In this document: in pieces, positions 57,701-64,000 of the stretch
Layout of the letters: each line of letters opens with the position of its first letter
How positions within the stretch are numbered: the stretch's first letter is position 1
Source: Boswellia sacra
Lineage: Eukaryota > Streptophyta > Magnoliopsida > Sapindales > Burseraceae
Direction: 5' to 3'
Length of the DNA stretch: 64,000 nt
NCBI GenBank assembly: GCA_013180625.2
Contig: SNVD02002514.1
Location: 1 to 64,000 of the forward strand
Notes under the pieces: generated by a model
Told to the model about the DNA's origin: nothing
Database searches by the model: none
The model's input: only the letters and a program-made list of their open reading frames with translations
Program-made: the position numbers and the translations under genes

Positions 57701-57861
57701 TGCTCCTCGTCAAGATAATCCATAAACCTAAGCTTGCCCGCTAGTTTTGGGTGAAGTAAACCGCCAGCGGTGGCAGCGATGAGATGGTCAGCGAGGGTTG
57801 TTTTACCATGATCGACATGGGCTAGTATGCATATGTTTCGTAGGTTTCGTGTATCGCCCAT
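54775..57861 (-). CDS. EFL1: EFL1-type ribosome-assembly GTPase, copy 2
   Basis: Same length and start context as copy 1. The only protein difference I see is Ile for Val in NPIEILKRR (copy 1 NPIEVLKRR). Silent differences include TTTTCTCCTC versus TTTTCCCCTC near 56140. All GTPase motifs are intact, so both copies could be functional. This copy keeps the longer ancestral upstream region (beyond 58260), whereas copy 1 has only the duplicated part. Full-length, intact and almost identical copies mean either a very recent tandem duplication, gene conversion, or two haplotypes placed in series by the assembler. Confidence 0.93.
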   Translation of the reverse strand: MGDTRNLRNICILAHVDHGKTTLADHLIAATAGGLLHPKLAGKLRFMDYLDEEQRRAITMKSSSIALHYKHYSINLIDSPGHMDFCSEVSTAARLSDGALVLVDAVEGVHIQTHAVLRQSWIEKLTPCLVLNKIDRLISELKLTPMEAYNRLLRIVHEVNSIMSAYKSEKYLSDVDSILAAPSEKLGHQNLEFIEDDEEDTFQPQKGNVAFVCALDGWGFTLTDFAEFYATKLGASAAALQKAFWGPRYFNPKTKMIVGKKGIASGSKARPMCVQFVLEPLWQVYRAALEPDGDRGVLEKVIKSFNLSIPSRELQNKDPKAVLQAVMSHWLPLSDAVLSMVVKCMPDPISAQSFRISRLLPKRELLDDNIDNNVVMEADSVRKAVEACNSSPEAPCVAFVSKMFAVPIKMLPQRGSNGEILNSFTEKGGYGESDECFLAFARIFSGVLYSGQRVFVLSALYDPLKGESMQKHMQEAELHSLYLMMGQGLKSVASAKAGNVVAIQGLGQHILKTATLSSTRNCWPFSSMVFQVSPTLRVAIEPSDPADMGALMKGLRLLNRADPFVEVTVSSRGENVLAAAGEVHLERCIKDLKERFAKVNLEVSPPLVSYKETIEGELSNPLENLKLLSVSSDYVERMTPNGRCVVRVKVMKLPLMVTKVLDESADLLGSIIGGQTIKSLETQRSSVGEEDNPIEILKRRLMDAIESHISCGNEIDKDWLEKCRAKWQKFLTRIWALGPRQLGPNILFIPDYKRKNSDCSVLIRGSAHVSERLGFVYNFEDGGNDGDAASETSLEDSQASALFLEARTLESSIVSGFQLATAAGPLCDEPMWGLAIVVEACISSSAGQSDEPESALQSEQYGIFSGQVMTAVKDACRAAVLQRKPRLVEAMYFCELNTPTEYLGPMYAVLARRRARVLKEEMQEGSPLFTVHAYLPVSESFGFADELRRWTSGAASALLVLSHWEALPEDPFFVPKTAEEIEEFGDGSSVLPNTARKLIDAVRRRKGLPVEEKVVQHATKQRTLGRNV

Positions 57862-58259
57862 TTTCACTAAAATCAAATACAACAACAAACAAACTCAACT
57901 ACAACTACAACTACAACAATCAAACTCTTAATCAAATAAATCAAAGAAACCCTAACCCATAATTTGAGGCTGCCCTCCCCTCACTACACTATTGATATAC
58001 GAATATGAAAGCAAAAGAGAAAAAAAAAAAATGAATGTCCCACCGAAATAAGGGAGTTATACTATACTATTACTAACTTTTCCTTAATTAATTTTCCTAA
58101 TAAGGTTTAGTTTTCTAATCCTATTGCGATTTACTTCACTTCTTACCCTTGTTCTCTTTTGTTGATACCGTTTCCGCGGAGAGGGCAAAAGTCCTTTCTT
58201 TAATAAAATTGACCATTTGCGTTGGGAGCCCTACCCGACTGCAAGAAATAAGAAACTGC

Positions 58260-59096
58260 AAATTTCCTTCCCACTTTGAAAACTAACCAGATTCTCATGT
58301 GGAAATACGGTAATACCCCAAGAGATGCAAGCTGCCATCTGCCGCTTGTAAGTAGCAAACTAACGGTCAATCTATTACACCCCCTGTAATTTATGAGTAA
58401 TATATGAGTAATATTAGGTCTATAATTTATTTATAATTAAGATTTTATATTATCTAAATTAGTAATATATTATTAAATAAATATTTATTATGTCATTTAA
58501 TCTAATATCTTTTATTTATTTTTATTTTTTATTTGTTTAATGATAGCTTATTAACTCAAGTTATATAAAAATGATTATAAATGAATTATAGATGTAATTA
58601 TACATAGTCTACATATGTTAATTAAACAACATAATTTCTATTCTAATATTCTTTTACACACATTTCAAATTTATGGCCACTGATGTTATAATTTTTTTGG
58701 CCATGCTAATCGGATTCACCAATACTTCTGCCATCTTTTCAACTTTGATGTTCAAGATATTTCACCCACGCCTTTATCACTTTGTTTTAGTATTCTTTAA
58801 GACAACATTTTAGTGTACAATATAACCATACTTGAGATGGACACGTCTTTTTCACTATCATGATGGATACATCACAAAGAAATCAGCTTTTTGTGAAAAA
58901 GTCAGAATACTTGTTTGGTTAACATTACAAATAGTCTTGCCCTTAAATTTTTTTTCAAAAAAGAAAAAAGACCCCTTAATGTTCCAATATAAAGCATCAC
59001 AAACAACGCTTGTCGTCAATTTCCATTAACTTTGGTTAACAAGAAAGGGCTAAGTTGGAATTTTATTCAATTTCAAATTACTATTTATCTTCTTCT
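58260..59096. other. EFL1 upstream region and intergenic sequence
   Basis: AT-rich sequence. A 65-codon frame at 58832-59029 has no recognisable motif. No gene seen. Confidence 0.5.
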
Positions 59097-59105
59097 TTAA
59101 TTTTA

Positions 59106-60319
59106 GAGAAAATTGAAAAAATGGACATAATTAGGGGTCCTTGATGAAAGTTGGACACATCCTGAAAAATTTTCATGCCATAGACACTTTATTAACAAAA
59201 AGACTCAATTACCCTTACCCTTATTTATGTAATTGAATTTAGAAAAAAATATGCATAATTCTCTCTCATCTTCTTCTCTCTTCTTCATCCTTTCTCTCTC
59301 TGTAATTCTAATATCTCTCTCATATTTTTCTCTCTTCTTCCTATATTTTACTGCATTTTCTTTATCTTGTTAATTATCAAATATATTCATCCAACTTAAG
59401 TTTTAAAAGGAGAAGAAAGAAGGCAAGAGAGAAACAAACAACAATTTGGAATCTGATAGCATGAAATCTAACACTCGACAACATGAAAATCCGACACTTA
59501 ACATAATCTGACACTTGACAATATTAAATCTGGCACTTGAAGACATGAAAGCCGACACTCGATAGTATGAAAATCAGACACTCGACATAATCCGACACTC
59601 AACAACATGAAAATCCGACACTCGACAGCATGAAAATCCGACACTTGACAACATTAAATCCGACACTCGATAGCATGAAAATCCAACACTCGATATAATA
59701 AAAATCTGACACTCGACATAATCCGACACTTGACAACATTAAATCTGACACTCGAAGGCATGAAAGCCGACACTCGACGATATAAAATCCGACACTTGAC
59801 AACATTAAATCTGACACTTGAAAGCATGAAATCCAACACTTGACGATATAAAATCTGACACTCTACAGCATAAAATCGACACTTGACAACATTAAATCTG
59901 ATACTTGAAAGCATGAAATCCGACACTTGACAATATAAAATCTGACACTCTACAGCATAAAATCGACGCTTGATGGCATGAATTGACGCTAGTTTTTAAT
60001 AAAAGAAGAAAGTGCAGAAAAATATGAGAAGAAGAGAGAAGAAATGAGAGAGATATTAGAATTGTAGAGAGAGAAAAAGTGAAGAAGAGAGAAGAAGATG
60101 AAAATTTTTCCTTTGTTTTATTATTACTGCAACAGACGGGTATAAAAATATGATGAAGTAAGTGCAGGGAAGAGAGAAATGAGGCATTTCGGAATAAATT
60201 GAATTATTAATGGTATTTTAGTCTTCTTTCGAAGAAAGTGTCTAGGGCATGAAAATTTTTTAGGATGTGTCCAAATTTCATTAAGGGCCCCTAATTGTGT
60301 CCATTTTTTCAATTTTTCC
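59106..60319. mobile_element. non-autonomous Mutator-like element related to the one at 34877
   Basis: The ends GAGAAAATTGAAAAAATGGA (left) and, reversed, GGAAAAATTGAAAAAATGGA (right) match each other over about 100 bp and match the 34877-44109 termini (for example CACATCCTGAAAA). A perfect 9-bp duplication TTAATTTTA flanks it (59097-59105, 60320-60328). It encodes nothing; half of it is a short-unit tandem array. Confidence 0.9.
59467..59993. repeat. minisatellite of about 24 CCGACACTCGACA-type units
   Basis: Units of 17-23 bp read roughly TCCGACACTYGACARCATRA, with alternating longer and shorter units and some higher-order repetition (the TCTGACACTCTACAGCATAA block occurs twice). The core CGACACTCGA equals the subterminal motif of the large Mutator-like element. 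Confidence 0.9.
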
Positions 60320-60328
60320 TTAATTTTA

Positions 60329-61366
60329 ATCCTTAGAAATAGTTTCTAATATTGACCCTACGCATAATACTCCTCATATATGGTAAAATAATAATAATAA
60401 TAATAACTTTATTATTTTTATCATTTTCTTTATGTTACACACAATATTTTAAGAATAATATTTATCTTCTAATTGTTGCCTCTCATGTAGCTTAATTTAT
60501 AATTATTAGAGAAATTTTTAAAAACAACCAAAACTAAGGAGACAATTTGAAAATTAATCTCACATTAAAAAAAAAAGATGTCATTGCTATAATATGATAT
60601 ATCAACTATTTTTTTTTTTTGAATGTTGGAAATCAAAGCCCAAAACCCAAAAAAAAAAATTAAGTTGTTGAACAATAGTGATAAAAATCAAGAAAAGTTA
60701 TCTATCTATCAATTTTTTGGTTTGAAGTTTAAGAACAAAAAAAAAACAAAAAACAGAAAACGAAAACAAAAATTGTCTAAAACCTTCGTTAGTTTTTGTA
60801 ATTTTTCAATTACACCTGGCTATTACATGAATTAATTATAATAAAAAATAAAACATTCTTTCTCTTTCTCCCAACATTAAGAAAAAAGAAATCTATTCCA
60901 ATCTTCTTTGAGACCTAGAAACTTTTAAGACAAAAACAAATAGCATATATAGAAATTATGATTTAATTTTTTACCGACAATTTCTCAATTATACTTGAAA
61001 CTTCTCAACAGGTTAAGTAGTTATGATATGATTTATAGGAGGAGGCTATTTGCATCTTCTTCTTTTTTTCAATGTGCACCCACTTACTTAATAGAGAGAG
61101 AGAGACTGAGATGGTGACGAAGACGGCGACAGAGATGAGAGAGTGTCAAAGGCGAAGACGAAAGAGAGTCGGAGGTGGAGATGAGAGAGACTCAGATGAA
61201 AGGAGGAGACTAGGATGGGAGAGAGATTCGAAATATTTTAAAAATTGTATTAATTATGTGTAGTGTAGCATAATGCAGTGATTTTTCTTTGCATTAGATA
61301 ATATAATGTTTATGACATTAAATTATGCAGTAATTATCTAATATATTTTTGTGACATTAAATTATG
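60329..61366. other. intergenic sequence
   Basis: AT-rich sequence plus a purine-rich GA segment (61087-61230) that gives an artificial Arg/Glu-rich frame. No gene supported. Confidence 0.55.
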
Positions 61367-61411
61367 CTTTTGGGCACTATGTAATTTGGATTTAATTACA
61401 TAATTCCTTTT

Positions 61412-61872
61412 ACGACCGACGAGGGTAGACTTTTGGGCACTATCAAATGTTCTACAAATCGTGAGGCATCTATTTCCTTAGGGCGGATGCCTACTGAGTC
61501 TTCTCCCACTCGTTTTGAGCCTTTGATTGGGCTCAGTGAGGATGATCAACCTGATAGGATTGACCATACCCATTCGGACACCCCAGCTACCCCGATAAAG
61601 AAGGGTAAAAAGAAGAAAAACAAGAAGGGTTAAACCTCTTGTATTTTTATGTTTTAGACCGTTTGTGATCATTTCTCTTTTATGTTGTTAAGGTCGTTTG
61701 TGGCTTTTTTACTTTGTTTAGGCCGCTTGTGGCCTTCATTTTCTATCTTTTTGTTGGATTGTATGTTTAGACTTTACGTCCTTTTGCAATTCTTGGGGTA
61801 TGCCCCTCGGATTTTTGTACATTATAACTTTTTTGGATTTATATTACTAAGTAACTTTTCCCAAAAAAAAAA
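61412..61872 (+). mobile_element. L1-type LINE 3' end with short coding tail
   Basis: The frame to the stop at 61633 ends SPTRFEPLIGLSEDDQPD and a Lys-rich tail. The 3' UTR contains CTTGGGGTATGCCCCTCG, identical to the LINE at 33942, and ends in poly(A) at 61863-61872. The coding tail resembles the C-terminus of a plant L1 ORF1 more than ORF2, so ORF2 may be deleted. The poly(A) tail directly abuts LTR sequence. Confidence 0.65.
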
Positions 61873-62278
61873 TAAAACCCTAAAATGTGTTTATATACTC
61901 TGCTACAGTAACATACTACAGTGTTCCGTATTATACATGCTACAGTGATTTGTGGAATTACATTTCTACACTTCTCACACTGTTTTGATTATAACTTTCG
62001 GTACACTGAATGGATTTATGACTGTCTCTTATACACATCTAGATGTGTATAAGAGACAGATGATATGTCATCGGGTTCATTGTTTATCAATACAATTAAA
62101 TCCGAGAGATGGTTGACTAGCAGAGGTGAAAATGAAGGGTTTTACTCCATTTTTGTGCAAGTTGCTCCAAAACTCCTACAAACATCAAAACCACACAAAA
62201 ACATAAAAATACCAAGGATTATAGCAAAGAAATATAGATGAATTGATATGAAAATAATACATAAATAGGCACCTATCA
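61872..62278 (-). mobile_element. truncated Athila-like 3' LTR (minus orientation)
   Basis: The first roughly 400 bp of the family LTR, ending at CCTATCA (62278) beside the polypurine tract of the second element. It is cut on the left by the LINE poly(A) tail, and about 50 bp are replaced by the adapter-like sequence at 62022-62059. The remaining LTR is not found to the left of the LINE. Confidence 0.85.
62022..62059. other. Nextera mate-pair junction adapter (assembly artefact)
   Basis: CTGTCTCTTATACACATCT at 62022-62040 is followed at once by its reverse complement AGATGTGTATAAGAGACAG at 62041-62059. These are two 19-bp Tn5 mosaic ends in the arrangement of the Nextera mate-pair circularisation junction. 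In other copies of this LTR, about 50 bp of ordinary LTR sequence stand here. It is not plant DNA. Confidence 0.97.
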
Positions 62279-64000
62279 AATTCTCCCACACTTAAACTTT
62301 GCTAGTCCTCGAGCAACTACGACGATATGAAACAAAACTAAACCGAAACAGAATCAAAGAAAAATTAAAACACACAAATGTTTCAATTTGCAAATAGGCC
62401 TCAAAGATTGTACTTAATTATAACCCGAGGAAAACTTCAAAATAATGCATTTGATCAAGAATTTCATCTCAAAAATTAGTTTCGCTTCACTTGAATTCCT
62501 AAAGTGTGTGTGTGTAGAGCCATTCTCACCTAATCACTTGTAACCCGGATGAGTTTATGCATAAAAATGAATCATATTTAATATTGAAGATGTGTGTATA
62601 AATGAACTCCATAGGCTTGCTTTTCAAGTCACTCTCCACTAATGTAGACATGCACAACACCAAGGATCAAGTAGGACTTATTAAGCTTGTAACGTTTGGC
62701 TTGGGTGAAGGTATGATAAAGGATAATAATTTGGCTCAAATCACCCACAAACACATAAATCATTCAAGACTATGTAAAGCTCAACCCTATAACACCACTT
62801 TATTTTAATTCACCAGGTTACTCCCCCAAACTTATTTAGAACACTCAATCTTCCTTTTTTTTTTTTTCTTTTCTCTTCTTCTTCTTTTTTTGTAGAAAAC
62901 AAAAGAAACTACACCCCCACTTTTTGGTGTTTCATTCTTTTTAAGAACACCCAAGGGTATAGAACTCTTTTTCTTTTCTTTTTCTTTTCTTTTTTTTTTT
63001 TAACTGCAATTCCACTCCCCCACACTTAAACAATACATTGTCCTCAATGTTTAAGTACGTGAAAGATAAGTACAGATTTTTTTCTCTTTTTTTTTTTTTT
63101 TACAAACATAATAAAACTCACTTGCATTGCTCATGGCATAATCCAACCTCCTCTAACTTCCCAAAACCCGAACATAGCTCAAAATTTAATTGTGAATGAT
63201 CTACATGCTCATAGGTAAGGGACAAACTGTTTGGAACAAATTCATTTGAGGTTAGGAAATCTTTTAGTGAGTTAACAAAGAAAAAGGCTTACAGAGGCTC
63301 AAAGGGGTAACTAGAGATCAATTTCAGTCAAGGTTGGCTATTAAGGTTCAAACGGTCCAAAGATGGCCTAAATCATTTCCCCAATGTTGCACAGTCTAGG
63401 ATTTCGCCTCGAGTGACCATCAAACAAGTTCTAGAATTCATCGAAATCTGAAGAAACACTTAAATTACATAAACTTTCTCTAAGTAAATAAATAACTCAG
63501 TGATAATAGCTCAGTGCTCAATGTTGCGCAAGGAATCAAAAGCAAAGCGAAAACCAATAAACATTTTAAGCACACAGATCCATGCATTATTTATCATTTT
63601 TCAAGAGTTATTCTTAATTCAATCATTATCTTATCATCGACCCACAAAATGCAAGAAAAGAGGTACGTGGCGTTGTTACACCTGAGTCAAGATTGTATAT
63701 TTCAACAATCCTTAGGACCAGTATCCCGCAGACTTAAGGTTTCCAGCCTATATACCTTTATTATGAAAGAACAAAACAAGAAACAAGTCACTTCAAATAA
63801 CATGAAATAAACAAACTACAGATTTATTTAGAGAGAATGCGTTTCAAGGGTTATGAAAACCTCATATTCTGCCATTCTCAGGAAACAATCAGGAAACAAA
63901 AACAAGTTAGTTAGAATGGGTCTAAAAAGTTTAGAAGTTAGCCTCCTTATTCAGCCATTATGGATGAAAGAGATCCATAATGCGTTTCAAGAGGACTTAA
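62279..64000 (-). mobile_element. second Athila-like element, 3' internal domain, runs off window
   Basis: Begins with the polypurine tract (reverse of GTGTGGGAGAATT) and follows the reverse complement of 11575 down to about 9770 of the LOG-carrying element, including the three extra tract-like motifs and the A/G tracts. The window ends about 150 bp before the position that corresponds to the LOG stop codon, so the presence of LOG in this copy cannot be judged. Confidence 0.88.

Larger units (their letters stand above)
51161..58259. repeat. direct tandem duplication of the EFL1 locus
   Basis: Unit 1 is 51161-54704 (3544 bp) and unit 2 is 54705-58259 (3555 bp). The units differ by an 11-bp insertion (TCCGCGGAGAG, about 58172) and only a few substitutions. 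AAATT occurs at the left edge, the internal junction and the right edge (51161, 54705, 58260), a 5-bp microhomology at the breakpoint. Each unit contains the whole coding sequence plus about 390 bp upstream and 70 bp downstream. Confidence 0.95.

Noticed and set aside
59467..59993. CRISPR-like appearance of short repeats
   Set aside because: Repeats are adjacent, variable in length and have no unique spacers of constant size. The array lies inside a eukaryotic Mutator-like element with target duplications.
61072..61263. Arg/Glu-rich small protein
   Set aside because: It is a purine-rich GA low-complexity segment. Similar GA tracts at 34780-34810 and 24510-24540 also give charged frames.

Overview
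The window is nuclear DNA of a flowering plant, almost certainly a eudicot. It is AT-rich, has plant gene families (PLS-class PPR, ICMT, EFL1, LOG) and is packed with plant transposon types: Athila-like and Ty1/copia LTR elements, Mutator-like elements with a Ulp1 protease gene, hAT-like elements, MITEs and L1 LINEs. The species cannot be fixed from the sequence.

Layout. 1-14.4 kb is a nest of LTR retrotransposons. A minus-strand Ty1/copia element (946-2982, resuming 13609-14396) is broken by a minus-strand solo LTR of an Athila-like family (2988-3792 and 12992-13603, target duplication ACATA). That solo LTR is itself split by a complete plus-strand member of the same family (3793-12986, target duplication TAAAT). 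This inner element has lost most of gag and nearly all of RT, RNase H and integrase. Between its internal deletion and 3' LTR it carries an intronless, full-length LOG-type cytokinin-activating gene (8964-9613) with one frameshift. 14.5-20.5 kb holds MITE-like inverted repeats and a decayed Ty3/gypsy gag. 20.99-26.12 kb is a Mutator-like element with three other elements nested in it (21512-22368, 22633-24229, 24748-25924). 26.2-28.5 kb is an AT-rich tandem repeat, MULE remnants and an hAT-like element that stops about 100 bp before a PPR gene (28577-30970). 34.88-44.11 kb is one large Mutator-like element with a perfect 9-bp target duplication, a decayed MURA transposase gene on the plus strand and a decayed DUF1985/Ulp1-protease gene on the minus strand. 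59.1-60.3 kb is a small non-autonomous relative with the same termini.

The host gene island is 47-58.3 kb: a possible broken gene beside an LTR-like segment with heat-shock-type motifs, an isoprenylcysteine methyltransferase gene (49449-50042), and two tandem, nearly identical convergent copies of an EFL1 ribosome-biogenesis GTPase gene (51231-54317 and 54775-57861). The last 2.6 kb hold an L1 3' end, a truncated Athila-like LTR and the 3' part of a second minus-strand Athila-like element running off the window.

Two points affect how far the assembly can be trusted. Positions 62022-62059 match a Nextera mate-pair junction adapter (two back-to-back Tn5 mosaic ends) and sit where about 50 bp of LTR should be. 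The EFL1 duplication has so few differences that a haplotype-derived assembly duplication must be excluded. The most biologically notable object is the LTR retrotransposon that carries a LOG open reading frame.
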